A DNA stretch of 64,000 nt from the NCBI GenBank assembly GCA_903848645.1, contig CAINGU010000043.1, positions 29,890 through 93,889 of the forward strand. The letters are read 5' to 3'. The position numbers were made by a program, and so were the translations under genes. The DNA is from an uncultured cyanobacterium. Its GTDB lineage: Bacteria > Cyanobacteriota > Cyanobacteriia > Cyanobacteriales > Nostocaceae. This document shows positions 1 through 8,479 of this stretch, in pieces. The notes below the pieces were generated by a model that was not told the origin of the DNA, did no database searches, and saw nothing but the letters and a program-made list of their open reading frames with translations. Position 1 is the stretch's first letter; the number at the start of each line of letters is the position of its first letter.

Positions 1-407
1 GGGGGGTTGTGGCTGGCGGAAATCATGATTCCCCCAATGGCATTAGTGATACTGGCGAGATAGGCTACGCAAGGTGTAGGACATAATCCCAAATACCACA
101 CTTCTAAACCGGCAGCGGTTAACCCAGCACTCAAGGCCATGGCTAACATATCACTGGAGTTTCGGGAATCTTGTCCGAGGATAATTGGACCGGAATGGGT
201 TGCATGACTACGAAGGACAATCCCTGCCCAAAAACCCACTTGTAAGGCTAAAGGGGCATTTAGCAATTCTCCCACTTTCCCCCGAATCCCATCTGTACCG
301 AATAAAGCGTTGGTTGGCAGTGGTATGGAATTTAACATCCAATTATTTTCAACCTCTGTCACCAATTCTGAAATACAGCCTTGAGTCCGAGTCATTGATG
401 AAACCAT
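1..407 (-). CDS. glmM: Phosphoglucosamine mutase, N-terminal part (cut by window edge)
   Basis: Reverse-strand translation from the ATG at 405-407 gives 135 codons that stay open to the window edge. Residues 36-43 read FGTDGIRG, the N-terminal hallmark of GlmM and other phosphohexomutases. Residues 130-135 read SASHNP, the active-site loop whose Ser (S132 here) carries the phosphate. GlmM converts glucosamine-6-phosphate to glucosamine-1-phosphate in the cytosol, on the route to UDP-GlcNAc and peptidoglycan. An in-frame ATG at residue 5 is an alternative start. The first 30 or so residues before the conserved core are longer than in E. coli. The gene diverges from the heme oxygenase across a spacer of about 210 bp. 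Family assignment is firm for this fragment; the C-terminal three quarters are outside the window. Confidence 0.93.
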   Translation of the reverse strand, partial: MVSSMTRTQGCISELVTEVENNWMLNSIPLPTNALFGTDGIRGKVGELLNAPLALQVGFWAGIVLRSHATHSGPIILGQDSRNSSDMLAMALSAGLTAAGLEVWYLGLCPTPCVAYLASITNAIGGIMISASHNP

Positions 408-616
408 AAATTTAATACTCCACACAATCACACAGGAGAATAGCACTTTCTTCTATCATTCTCGACGTTGGTGAAACGCCAGCGCAACTTATTGCTTAAT
501 GATTTTTAATATAAATTCTCATCAAATAGTTTTAATCTAACCTTTTAATGGGGTTTTTTCACCATTATGTACAGAAAAATCCAACAGTTAATTTTTTTAC
601 AGTTGAGAATTTTAAT

Positions 617-1333
617 ATGAGCAGCAATTTAGCAAGCAAATTACGTGTGGGAACTAAGAAAGCACACACTATGGCAGAAAATGTGGGTTTTGTCAAGTGT
701 TTTTTAAAGGGAGTTGTGGAGAAAAACTCCTACCGCAAGTTGGTTGCTAACTTTTACTTCATTTACTCGGCTATGGAAGAGGAAATGGAAAAACACAAGC
801 ATCACCCAATTCTGAGTAAAATTTATTTTCCTGAACTTAACCGCAAGCATACCTTAGAGCAAGACCTTCATTACTACTATGGTTATAATTGGCGGGAGCA
901 AGTTAAATTATCGCCTGCGGGTGCGGCTTATGTAAACCGGATTCGGGAAATTTCTGCCACTGAACCCGAATTATTAATTGCTCATTCCTATACCCGCTAT
1001 CTAGGTGATTTATCCGGGGGGCAAATCCTCAAAAACATTGCCCAAACCGCGATGAAACTGGGTGAAGGTGAAGGAACTGCTTTTTATGAGTTTGCAGATA
1101 TTACTGATGAAAAGGCATTTAAAACTAAGTATCGAGCCAATTTAGATGCTATGCCTATTGATGATACTACAGGCGATCGCATTACTGAAGAAGCAAATGC
1201 CGCTTTTGGTGTAAACATGAAGATGTTCCAAGAGTTGGAAGGTAATTTGATTAAAGCTATCGGTATCATGGTTTATAACGCCATGACACGGAAGCGGACA
1301 AAGGGTAGCACTGAATTAGTGACTGCTGAGTAA
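617..1333 (+). CDS. ho1: Heme oxygenase (biliverdin-forming)
   Basis: The product has 238 residues from the ATG at 617. The open frame extends 23 codons further up to 548, but that stretch (FFHHYV...) does not look like the family, whose members start at MSSNLASKLR. The protein shows the proximal heme-ligand His17 in KKAH and the distal-helix motif GDLSGGQ, which define canonical heme oxygenases. The enzyme opens heme to biliverdin IX-alpha, CO and iron with ferredoxin as electron donor. Biliverdin is the precursor of phycocyanobilin for phycobilisomes and phytochrome. Length matches cyanobacterial HO1 (about 240 aa). It is a single gene, convergent with folC, with a MITE-like repeat in the spacer. 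The phytochrome gene at 26-28 kb would be one consumer of its product, though the two are not linked as an operon. Confidence 0.95.
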   Translation: MSSNLASKLRVGTKKAHTMAENVGFVKCFLKGVVEKNSYRKLVANFYFIYSAMEEEMEKHKHHPILSKIYFPELNRKHTLEQDLHYYYGYNWREQVKLSPAGAAYVNRIREISATEPELLIAHSYTRYLGDLSGGQILKNIAQTAMKLGEGEGTAFYEFADITDEKAFKTKYRANLDAMPIDDTTGDRITEEANAAFGVNMKMFQELEGNLIKAIGIMVYNAMTRKRTKGSTELVTAE

Positions 1334-1490
1334 TGAGTTGAGAAATATTAACTTTTCTCAATTTAAAATATCTAGGGGTAACAGCCTTGTGATTGTTTTC
1401 TATGAGTGAAAGCAACCGGAGGAATGTCACCCCTAAAAAATGAGGAAATCATTTTTCGTTACAAAAAAAAAGGAACAGGGAACAGATAAG

Positions 1491-1687
1491 AGGATGTTTT
1501 AAAAGTTTCCGGCGATTATAAAGATGCCTCCGGCTCCCGTTAGGGATACGCTACTACACAAACAAAGTCCACTTGCGTGGACTAGCGGAAAATTAAGGTT
1601 TTCAAACCCACGCAGGTGGGTTTCGCTTGTATAGACGCGGTTTCCAACCGCCAATACATGTATAAATTTAAACTTTTCAAACACCCT
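1491..1687. repeat. MITE-like element, family 1, copy A (197 bp)
   Basis: The ends are inverted repeats: the right end, read in reverse complement, is AGGGTGTTTGAAAAGT, and the left end at 1491-1506 matches it with two differences. Inside are nested hairpins: AGTCCAC/GTGGACT, CCCAC/GTGGG and GCGGTT/AACCGC. A second copy with both ends lies at 30281-30475, and cores without these ends lie at 39157 and 43135. The element fills most of the spacer between the convergent heme oxygenase and folC genes. No protein is encoded. The rest of the 1334-1698 spacer shows nothing clear. Confidence 0.8.
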
Positions 1688-1698
1688 CTAAGAAACAA

Positions 1699-2949
1699 TC
1701 ATCTACTTACCAAAAAATAACCAATTAAATACAAAGAACCACATAATACAACTTGATTATCTGTGGGGGTAAAAGCAGATTCTAGGGCTGAAAACACATC
1801 TGGATAGATATTACAAAGTTGCAAATCTGGACAAATTGATGTTGCTAACTTAGCTAATTCTCCTAAATTTGCTGAATTGCTGTCTGGTACTGGCACTAAA
1901 TATAATTTATCTCCTGGTTTGAGAAGTTCCTGAAAAATCTCACCATGATCTTTAGTGGCCAGCATTCCCATTACCCAAGTGATATTTTTGGTGTTGAGAC
2001 TATCTACATAATCACGCAAAACTGTTGCTGAGGCTGGGTTGTGTGCGCCGTCAATGAGGAGTTTATGACTTTTCCAAGTTATCCATTGCATTCTCCCTGG
2101 CCACTTGGTTTTAGCCATTCCTTGAATAATAGCTTCTTCAGAAATTTGCCAATTTTGTTTTTGCAATATTTCCAAAGCTGCTAATGCTAAAGCTGAATTA
2201 TGTAATTGAATTTGTCCTTGTAATGGTAAGGGATATTGTATAACTTCATAACTTTCTAGTTTTTGATATTCTGCCCAATTTTGATTAATTTGACGAGATG
2301 GTTGCGGGGTAAAAATTGGGCATTGTAATTCTAGGATACGCGATTTTACAACTTTTTCCGCATCGGCTGGTAATGAACCCATAACCACAGGACATCCCTG
2401 TTTGAGAATTCCCGCTTTTTCCCTGGCAATATGGGCTACAGTGGGGCCAAGTTGTTGCCAATGTTCTCGACTAATAGAAGTAATAACTGTCACTAAAGGA
2501 TTATCACAAACATTGGTGGCATCTAAACGCCCGCCTAATCCTACTTCAATGACGGCAATATCAACTTGTTGCTGGGCAAAATATAACCAAGCCGCAGCGG
2601 TAATTACTTCAAATTGGGTAGGTGATTCTTCCTCTGGGTTAATAGCTGCTTGAACTTGCAGTATTAATTTACACAGTTTATTACTATCAATTGGTTGTTC
2701 GTTAACACAGATTCTTTCTGTCCAATCAACCAAATGGGGAGAAGTATAGCGTCCGGTTTTATAACCAGCCTCAGTAAGTACCGCAGACAGGTAAGCACAA
2801 ACAGAACCTTTGCCGTTAGTCCCAGCCACATGAATAATTGGCACTTGGTGATGGGGATTTCCCAACTTTGCCAATAAATCGACAATGCGGGATAATCCCA
2901 AATTCACACCAAAATGCTGAAAAGGTTGGAGTAAAGAATCTACGTTCAT
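1699..2949 (-). CDS. folC: Bifunctional folylpolyglutamate synthase/dihydrofolate synthase
   Basis: The product has 416 residues from the ATG at 2947-2949. A longer frame reaches 3015, but those 22 extra codons come from the tandem heptamer repeat upstream, so the inner start is preferred. Residues 43-49 are the P-loop GTNGKGS of the Mur ligase/FolC superfamily. The segments VIEVGLGGRLDATN and SISREHWQQLG, followed by the carbamylated-Lys region REKAGILK, are typical of FolC. The enzyme joins glutamate to dihydropteroate or folates using ATP, giving the retained polyglutamated cofactor. The C-terminal domain (IDGAHNPAS onward) is intact. It runs convergent to the heme oxygenase, with psbY just upstream on the same strand. 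Confidence 0.94.
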   Translation of the reverse strand: MNVDSLLQPFQHFGVNLGLSRIVDLLAKLGNPHHQVPIIHVAGTNGKGSVCAYLSAVLTEAGYKTGRYTSPHLVDWTERICVNEQPIDSNKLCKLILQVQAAINPEEESPTQFEVITAAAWLYFAQQQVDIAVIEVGLGGRLDATNVCDNPLVTVITSISREHWQQLGPTVAHIAREKAGILKQGCPVVMGSLPADAEKVVKSRILELQCPIFTPQPSRQINQNWAEYQKLESYEVIQYPLPLQGQIQLHNSALALAALEILQKQNWQISEEAIIQGMAKTKWPGRMQWITWKSHKLLIDGAHNPASATVLRDYVDSLNTKNITWVMGMLATKDHGEIFQELLKPGDKLYLVPVPDSNSANLGELAKLATSICPDLQLCNIYPDVFSALESAFTPTDNQVVLCGSLYLIGYFLVSR

Positions 2950-2995
2950 GGTGATTAGTGATTGGTAATTTGGATAAATAACTTCCCTGTTCCCT

Positions 2996-3041
2996 ATTCC
3001 CCCATTACCAATCACCTATTACCCATTACCCATTACCCAAA
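2996..3041. repeat. Short tandem repeat of ATTACCC-type heptamers
   Basis: Variants of ATTACCA/ATTACCC/CTATTACC repeat in 7-bp steps, ending directly at the psbY stop codon. This is the STRR type of degenerate heptamer repeat known from heterocystous cyanobacteria. Related tracts occur at 4572, 12706 and 39736. Confidence 0.75.
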
Positions 3042-3167
3042 TTATGCTTCTCTGCTCAAAAAGTTTTGTACTTGTCGAAGAGCAGCAGCACCGATATTGA
3101 AAACAGCCCAACTAGCAGCGATCGCTACAGGCGCTAAAACAATTAATACACGATTATCAATGTCCAT
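3042..3167 (-). CDS. psbY: Photosystem II protein PsbY
   Basis: A 41-residue frame runs from the ATG at 3165-3167 to TAA at 3042-3044. It reads [20 protein letters not shown] and continues into [21 protein letters not shown]. This agrees with cyanobacterial PsbY as I know it: a single transmembrane helix with the conserved block [15 protein letters not shown]. PsbY is a low-molecular-weight thylakoid subunit at the edge of photosystem II near cytochrome b559. The gene contains a HIP1 site (GCGATCGC). It is short enough to be missed by gene callers. It lies upstream of folC in the same direction, but a heptamer repeat separates them, so co-transcription is uncertain. Confidence 0.93.
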   Translation of the reverse strand: MDIDNRVLIVLAPVAIAASWAVFNIGAAALRQVQNFLSREA

Positions 3168-3313
3168 ATCTACAATCCCTCTGTAAATTAAAAAATCTCA
3201 AGTTTTGTCAACAGTTCTCAACTTTTATTGTGATCTGAAGTGGGGAATTTTTTCAAGCTTCTAGTAAAGTTTGATTAAAAGTCAGTTGTCAGTTGTTCGT
3301 TGTTCGTTGTCAA

Positions 3314-3862
3314 TTACCCATTAGCAGCATGAAGGAGGGCTAATTGATAGTATTTTTCGGCGTGTGCGATGATTTCGGTGATTTCGGTGTCTGAGAGTTG
3401 ACGGACTACTTTACCGGGAACACCCATGACTAGAGAACCGGGAGGGACATTTTTAGTGACTACTGCACCTGCGCCGATAATGCTGCCTGTACCGACTCTT
3501 ACACAATTTAAAATGATAGCACCAATACCAATTAAACTACCACGTTCAATGTGGGCAGAATGGACCACAGCGCGATGGCCGACAGTGACATGATCTTCTA
3601 AGATTGTGGGTACGCCTGGATCACCATGGAGAATTGCGCCGTCTTGAATATTTGTACATTCACCAATTTCAATTCTTTCTACATCACCTCTAACCACAGA
3701 TCCATACCAAACGCTGGCTCTGGCTGCTATGCTTACAGAACCAATGATTACAGCGTTGGCTGCCACAAAAGCAGCTTGAGAAAATTCTGGAGATTTCCAG
3801 TCACAAGAGATAGACACGGTAGAATATGGATATGGTACCCAGGAACACTGGAGAAACTCCAA
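3314..3862 (-). CDS. Gamma-carbonic-anhydrase-like hexapeptide-repeat protein
   Basis: The product has 182 residues with a left-handed beta-helix of hexapeptide repeats across most of its length (VIIGSVSI, SVWYGSVVRGD, TNIQDGAILHGD, VTVGHRAVVH, SLIGIGAIIL, SIIGAGAVV). The His residues of ILHGD and VGHRAVVH are at the positions of the zinc ligands in CamH/YrdA-type gamma carbonic anhydrases. Whether it hydrates CO2 or only has the fold cannot be told from sequence. The ATG at 3862 gives an N-terminus of about 20 residues (MEFLQCSWVP...) that does not look conserved. A GTG at the codon for V17 would give a start closer to the family. Confidence 0.85.
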   Translation of the reverse strand: MEFLQCSWVPYPYSTVSISCDWKSPEFSQAAFVAANAVIIGSVSIAARASVWYGSVVRGDVERIEIGECTNIQDGAILHGDPGVPTILEDHVTVGHRAVVHSAHIERGSLIGIGAIILNCVRVGTGSIIGAGAVVTKNVPPGSLVMGVPGKVVRQLSDTEITEIIAHAEKYYQLALLHAANG

Positions 3863-4056
3863 CCTTTAGGGCTGGTTGCTAAACCAGAATATCACGGCGT
3901 TGGCCTTCTATGGTCAAGTAGTTGTGAAACTTGTTCTCAGGCACTATCTTCATTTTTATGTAGCAGTGAGCAAGTTGTCTAAAGTAGTGGAGCAGGAGTG
4001 TAAATTTAAACCTACTGGTGCTGGCAAAAAAACAATACTATGTTTATACGCACTTC

Positions 4057-4572
4057 ATGATAAATCCAGGCTTTCAGTACCCGATATTTGGCCCTGAAAT
4101 ACAGTGTCCTCACTGTCGCCAAACTATTTCGGCTTTAACATTGACGGATACTTATTTGTGTCCCCGTCATGGCGCATTTGAAGCTGAACCCAAAACTGGG
4201 GAGTTAGTCCATTTACAGTCTGGTCGTCACTGGCGCAGATGGGATGGTGAATGGTATCGTCAACATACTCATCCTGATGGGATTCGGTTTGAAATTCACG
4301 AAGCTTTAGACAAGCTTTATACTCAAGGTTATCGGGCTACGAGGATAATTGTTGCTAACCGTTATCAGGAGTTAATGAGTGGCTATTTGGAACGGAGTAC
4401 ACCTTGGCGTTCTGGACAAGGGGAAGTTGCTACGGGGGCGCGGTTATATGGTTTACCTGTAGAGTTTAGCCCTGATTCAGCCACAGAACCTTGCTGGGAA
4501 GTGATTAACTTCGATTTGGATAAAGAACCTGGTGTGCCGGTGCGTTACCCATATTTTCGGTTGTTTGAGTAG
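4057..4572 (+). CDS. Conserved cyanobacterial protein, TIGR02652-like, with zinc-ribbon-like N-terminus
   Basis: The product has 171 residues from the ATG at 4057 (MINPGFQYPIFG). A frame starting at 4018 would add 13 poorly conserved residues. It opens with a CPHC...CPRH pattern spaced like a zinc knuckle, followed by conserved-looking blocks around HLQSGRHWRRW and THPDGIRFEIHEALD. I recognise it as the TIGR02652 family, found almost only in cyanobacteria and of unknown function. There is no signal peptide or membrane segment, so it is probably cytosolic. It stands alone between the divergent beta-helix gene and the VOC gene. Confidence 0.8.
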   Translation: MINPGFQYPIFGPEIQCPHCRQTISALTLTDTYLCPRHGAFEAEPKTGELVHLQSGRHWRRWDGEWYRQHTHPDGIRFEIHEALDKLYTQGYRATRIIVANRYQELMSGYLERSTPWRSGQGEVATGARLYGLPVEFSPDSATEPCWEVINFDLDKEPGVPVRYPYFRLFE

Positions 4573-4716
4573 GTGATTGTTAATGGGTAATGGGTAATTG
4601 GTAATGGGTAATTGGTAATTGGTAAAAATTTCCGCCCTGTTCCCCAATTTGGGTTTTAGGTTGTAGATTAATCCCAAATCTAAAATCCAAAATCCAAAAT
4701 CCAAAATCCAAAATTC
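4572..4716. repeat. Two tandem heptamer tracts (TAATGGG/TAATTGG, then AAATCCA)
   Basis: After the preceding stop codon come roughly seven units of GGTAATKGG-type repeat (to about 4625). Then, at 4681-4715, there are five near-perfect units of AAATCCA. Both are STRR-type repeats. The second ends exactly at the start of the VOC gene, leaving little room for a normal promoter or ribosome binding site. Confidence 0.8.
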
Positions 4717-4717
4717 T

Positions 4718-5140
4718 ATGCACCATGCTTCCATTAGAACGGCAAATATCCATCTAGCGATCGCTTTTTATGAGCAGCTAGGGTTTACGGTGGGCGATCG
4801 CTTCACCACCGGTTATACTCTAGCTTGCTGGATGGAAGGTTTAGGTGGGAGAATTGAACTCATCCAAATTCCCCAACCCAAACCAGCCCCAGATGCTTTT
4901 GACGATGAACACTATGTGGGCTACTATCATCTGTCTTTTGATGTGACTCAGATCACACCAGATTTACCCACTTGGTTAGAAAGTTTAAAAACACGGTTAG
5001 CTGCAATAGAAAATTTACCACCTCTGAAAATTCTTTTAGAACCTACACAGCAGCAAATTGGCGATAATATCTTAGAAGTCGCATTTATCGCTGATTTTGA
5101 CGGTTTACCTCTGGAATTTATACGGTTTTTGCATAAATAG
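4718..5140 (+). CDS. VOC-fold (glyoxalase/bleomycin-resistance-like) protein
   Basis: The product has 140 residues. It has the two beta-alpha-beta-beta-beta halves of the vicinal oxygen chelate fold. HHASIRTANIHLAIAFYEQL and LGFTVGDRF form the first motif, and YYHLSFDV plus the C-terminal FDGLPLEFIRF form the second. His, Glu and terminal Glu residues that could bind metal are present (HHAS, RIELIQ, YHLSF, PLEFI). The substrate is unknown; VOC proteins include glyoxalases, dioxygenases and resistance proteins. The start lies directly after an AAATCCA repeat tract and has no clear Shine-Dalgarno sequence. Confidence 0.82.
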   Translation: MHHASIRTANIHLAIAFYEQLGFTVGDRFTTGYTLACWMEGLGGRIELIQIPQPKPAPDAFDDEHYVGYYHLSFDVTQITPDLPTWLESLKTRLAAIENLPPLKILLEPTQQQIGDNILEVAFIADFDGLPLEFIRFLHK

Positions 5141-5251
5141 GCTGTAAATTACTATTCATGCCCTTTGGCTGATATAATATTTTTCCTTTTCAGGTACATT
5201 TTTAGTTTCCATGAGGTGCAGAAACATTTGCCCTATTTTTCTAGTCACTCA

Positions 5252-5277
5252 ATATATGTAACTTAAATTACATATAT
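5252..5277. promoter_or_regulatory. Perfect palindrome containing a GTA-N8-TAC (NtcA-like) motif
   Basis: ATATATGTAA and TTACATATAT flank a 6-nt centre, giving a 10-bp perfect dyad that ends 15 bp before the M16 peptidase ATG. GTA at 5258-5260 and TAC at 5269-5271 are 8 bp apart, as in the NtcA consensus. It lies too close to the start codon for a classical NtcA-activated promoter, so a repressor site or a chance match is also possible. Confidence 0.35.
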
Positions 5278-5292
5278 CTATTCGCCAAAGAT

Positions 5293-8124
5293 ATGTCTTT
5301 TTTTTCGCTCGCACAACGACATCGCTTTTCTTTAGTTATCTTGAGTATCTGGATCATAGCCGCTTTTGTGTTAAATCACGATGCTGCTTTTAGTGTGGAA
5401 AAGGTAGCTTTACCAACCCATTCCTACAACTCCAACCCAGAAAAATCGGATAAAACACTAGTCGCTAAAGAAACACCAAATCTCGCTATTACAGCAAATG
5501 TTCGGAAAACAGTTCTTGATAATGGTTTAACTGTGATCACTAAGGAGGTTCATAATGCTCCTGTGGTGACAGTGCAGGTATGGTACAAATTTGGCTCAGG
5601 TCAAGAAGCATCTGGGGTAAGTGGTATTGCCCATCAATTAGAACACATGATGTTTAAAGGTACTAGCAATCGTCCCATTCAGTTTGGACGCTTACTTAGT
5701 GCTTTGGGCAGTGATTCTAATGCTTTTACCAGTTATGACCAAACCGCATATTACAATACTGCGGAACGGGACAAACTCACGGCTCTGTTGACGCTAGAAG
5801 CTGATAGAATGAAAAACTCGCTGATTGATCCTCAACAGTTAGCTAGTGAGAAGCGAGTGGTAATTTCTGAATTACAAGGTTATGAAAATAGCCCCGAATA
5901 TCGTCTGAATCGCGCTGTGATGATGTCGGTTTTTCCTGATCATCCCTATAGATTACCGATTGGGGGGACTAAAGCTGATGTGGAGAAATTCACAGTTGAA
6001 CAAGTACGAGAATATTATCAAAAATTCTATAGTCCTGACAATGCTGTTTTGGTAATTGCGGGAGATTTTGACACCGCACCAACTTTGAAAAAGGTACAAG
6101 CTGTGTTTGGGAAAATTCCTAAACGCCAATATTCACCCCAACCTCTAATTATCTCATCCCCTGCCCCTACACCTGCACCTGGGATTAAATTACAAGAACC
6201 GGGGGGAAATCCATTACTACAACTAATTTACCCACTTCCCCAAATCAATCAACCAGATATCCCCGCGTTGGAAGTCATGGATTACATCTTAACTGCGGGT
6301 AAAAATTCTTATTTATATCAAGAGTTAGTAGAATCGGGTTTAGCTAGTGATGTTTCGGGAAATGTGGCTAGTTTACGTGCGGGTGGTTGGTATCAAATAT
6401 TAGTGACTGCTGCGGTAAATCAGGATTTAAGTAAAATTGATGCAGCGGGAATGAAAGCATTAGGGAAACTTGCTAAAATCGGTGTGACAGCGGAACAAGT
6501 AGAACGAGCAAAAACCCAATTAACAGCTTCAGTAATTTTAAATAACCGTGATATTACCAGTCAAGCCATGCAATTGGGTAATGACCAAATCACGACGGAT
6601 AATTACCAATATACAGATAGTCACTTAGCAGATATTCGTCAAGTTAAAGTGGCTGATGTGATGAATGTCATCAATAAATACTTGCAACCAACAGCAGGGA
6701 CGGTAGGATTTTTTGAACCCACTCACCATACAGAAACTATCCCTAGTTTATCATCTTCATCGCCAACACCAGAAAATTTTGCTGTTGATGTGGCTGTAGT
6801 TCCAGCGGAGGTAAAGAAATATTTACCACCTGTAGATATATTACCCAAAACTGAAGAAAGACAAATTCCCCAACAGTTACAATTAGCTAATGGGTTACGC
6901 GTGTTACTGTTACCAGACAAAACTACACCAACAGTTACCTTAACCGGATATATCAACGCGGGAACAGAATTTGAGGCAGATAATCAAGGAGGATTAGCAT
7001 CTTTAGTGGCAGCAAATCTGATGAATGGCACGAAAACCAAAGATATGCGGACTATTGCCCAAGGATTAGACGCAAAAGGCGCAAATTTGGACTTTGAAGC
7101 TTCTCGTGAAGGTGTGCGGATTAAAGGTAGTAGTTTAGCGGTGGATTTACCAGTTTTGCTGGGGACATTGACGGATGTAATCAGAAATAGTACATTTCCT
7201 GAAAAAGAGTTTGCACTTTCACGTCAACAGGCTTTAACTTCCCTAGATTCAGAGTTAGATGATCCTGATAAAGTTGCAAATCGCATCTTTGTGCAGTCCA
7301 TTTATCCGAAAAAACACCCATTACACACCTTCCCAACTGCGGAAAGTATTGAACAAATTCAACGTCAAGATGTGATTGCTTTTAAAGCGCAACATTATCG
7401 TCCTGATACCACTGTTTTAGCTATTGTCGGCGATTTTGATATTACCAAAGTGCGATCGCACTTTCAAGCACAATTGGGAGATTGGCAAGTTAAAGGGCAA
7501 CCACCAACGGTAAAATATCCCAATGTGGGAATGCCGAAAAATGTCATTAATGTTAATCCTGTTGTTCCTGGTAAACCCCAAGCAATAACTTATATGGGTT
7601 ATACGGGAATTAATCGTCAAGATAAACGATTTTATGCGGCGATGATCTTGAATCAAATTGTCGGAGGTGATACATTATCAAGTAGACTGGGGGCAGAAGT
7701 GCGCGATCGCCAAGGTTTAACCTACGGAATTTATAGCAATTTCATCACAGGTAAGAATGTCGGCACATTTCTCATTGAAATGCAAACCAGTCCAGAAGAT
7801 GCACGCAAAGCGATTTCCAGTACCCGCAACCTCCTGAAACAAGTTCATCAACAAGGTGTGACAGCACAGGAAGTAGAAACAGCTAAACGCAATTTAATCA
7901 GTAATTATAATATTTCTTTGGCCAATCCTGAACAGTTAAGCCGCTTAATGGTAATGAATGAGGTTTATGGCTTAAATCAGGGAGAATTGCGCTCATTTAT
8001 TAGCAAAATAGAGCAAGTCAACCTCAATCAAGTTAATCAAGCTGCCCGTGAGTTACTTCATCCTGATAAAATTGTTGTTGTCACCGCAGGTCCACAAATT
8101 CTGGCACATAAAAAGAGTAAATGA
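5293..8124 (+). CDS. M16 family zinc peptidase, two-half (943 aa)
   Basis: After an N-terminal hydrophobic segment (about residues 12-28, a signal peptide or anchor) come two complete M16 halves. The first half, about residues 70-480, has the inverted zinc motif HQLEH at 114-118 and the distal Glu in ISELQ (E193), so it should be catalytic. The second half, about 520-940, starts at QLQLANGLRVLLLPD. It lacks HxxEH but keeps the substrate-side R/Y motif (RDRQGLTYGIYS), as in non-catalytic partner halves. The protein is therefore probably an exported clamshell peptidase of periplasm or membrane that degrades peptides, like pitrilysin-family members. It appears to be a single gene followed by a repeat. 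Confidence 0.92.
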   Translation: MSFFSLAQRHRFSLVILSIWIIAAFVLNHDAAFSVEKVALPTHSYNSNPEKSDKTLVAKETPNLAITANVRKTVLDNGLTVITKEVHNAPVVTVQVWYKFGSGQEASGVSGIAHQLEHMMFKGTSNRPIQFGRLLSALGSDSNAFTSYDQTAYYNTAERDKLTALLTLEADRMKNSLIDPQQLASEKRVVISELQGYENSPEYRLNRAVMMSVFPDHPYRLPIGGTKADVEKFTVEQVREYYQKFYSPDNAVLVIAGDFDTAPTLKKVQAVFGKIPKRQYSPQPLIISSPAPTPAPGIKLQEPGGNPLLQLIYPLPQINQPDIPALEVMDYILTAGKNSYLYQELVESGLASDVSGNVASLRAGGWYQILVTAAVNQDLSKIDAAGMKALGKLAKIGVTAEQVERAKTQLTASVILNNRDITSQAMQLGNDQITTDNYQYTDSHLADIRQVKVADVMNVINKYLQPTAGTVGFFEPTHHTETIPSLSSSSPTPENFAVDVAVVPAEVKKYLPPVDILPKTEERQIPQQLQLANGLRVLLLPDKTTPTVTLTGYINAGTEFEADNQGGLASLVAANLMNGTKTKDMRTIAQGLDAKGANLDFEASREGVRIKGSSLAVDLPVLLGTLTDVIRNSTFPEKEFALSRQQALTSLDSELDDPDKVANRIFVQSIYPKKHPLHTFPTAESIEQIQRQDVIAFKAQHYRPDTTVLAIVGDFDITKVRSHFQAQLGDWQVKGQPPTVKYPNVGMPKNVINVNPVVPGKPQAITYMGYTGINRQDKRFYAAMILNQIVGGDTLSSRLGAEVRDRQGLTYGIYSNFITGKNVGTFLIEMQTSPEDARKAISSTRNLLKQVHQQGVTAQEVETAKRNLISNYNISLANPEQLSRLMVMNEVYGLNQGELRSFISKIEQVNLNQVNQAARELLHPDKIVVVTAGPQILAHKKSK

Positions 8125-8179
8125 ATGTGCTTCATAGATATGTCCATTTTTCGTAGGTTGGGTTAAGCGACAGCGTATA

Positions 8180-8312
8180 GGTGTCAACTTAACGTAAAAC
8201 CCATAGCCAGACTGGGAATTCATTCCCAGTCTAATAGGAAAAGTTGTCTTTTGATGACTAAGAATTGTCTAAATCCTCAGTTTACTTTAGTAAACTTTAG
8301 CTATGAGCAATG
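8180..8312. repeat. Partial copy of the four-hairpin repeat (family 2)
   Basis: This stretch matches 45138-45260 of the full element: GTGTCAACTTAACGTAAAA, then a GACTGGGAAT/ATTCCCAGTC hairpin, then AGTTTAC/GTAAACT. It breaks off after TTTAGCTAT into TGAGCAATG, a sequence that occurs near the far end of the full copy, which suggests an internal deletion. It lies between the convergent M16 peptidase and the 8480 gene. The rest of the 8125-8479 spacer shows nothing recognisable. Confidence 0.75.
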
Positions 8313-8479
8313 AAAGGGTTATTGGTTAAGGAACAAGGTTATTTAAAAGTCCACAACCAAATTTATGAAGCTATTTTTAATAATAGCTGGATTTCGCAAC
8401 ATATTTGACACTTCCGGCTTTAAAGAGACGGGGATTCTATATTCATCTCGATACGGACATTTAATGATCATAATCAGGA

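Noticed and set aside
185..409. 74-codon open frame on the + strand
   Set aside because: It is the antisense shadow of glmM; the reverse strand encodes the FGTDGIRG and SASHNP motifs.
2950..3015. Longer start for FolC
   Set aside because: The extra 22 codons are made of the heptamer repeat and have no family likeness.
8125..8479. Small RNA gene after the M16 peptidase
   Set aside because: The only structured part is the partial repeat at 8180-8312; nothing specific to an RNA gene is visible.
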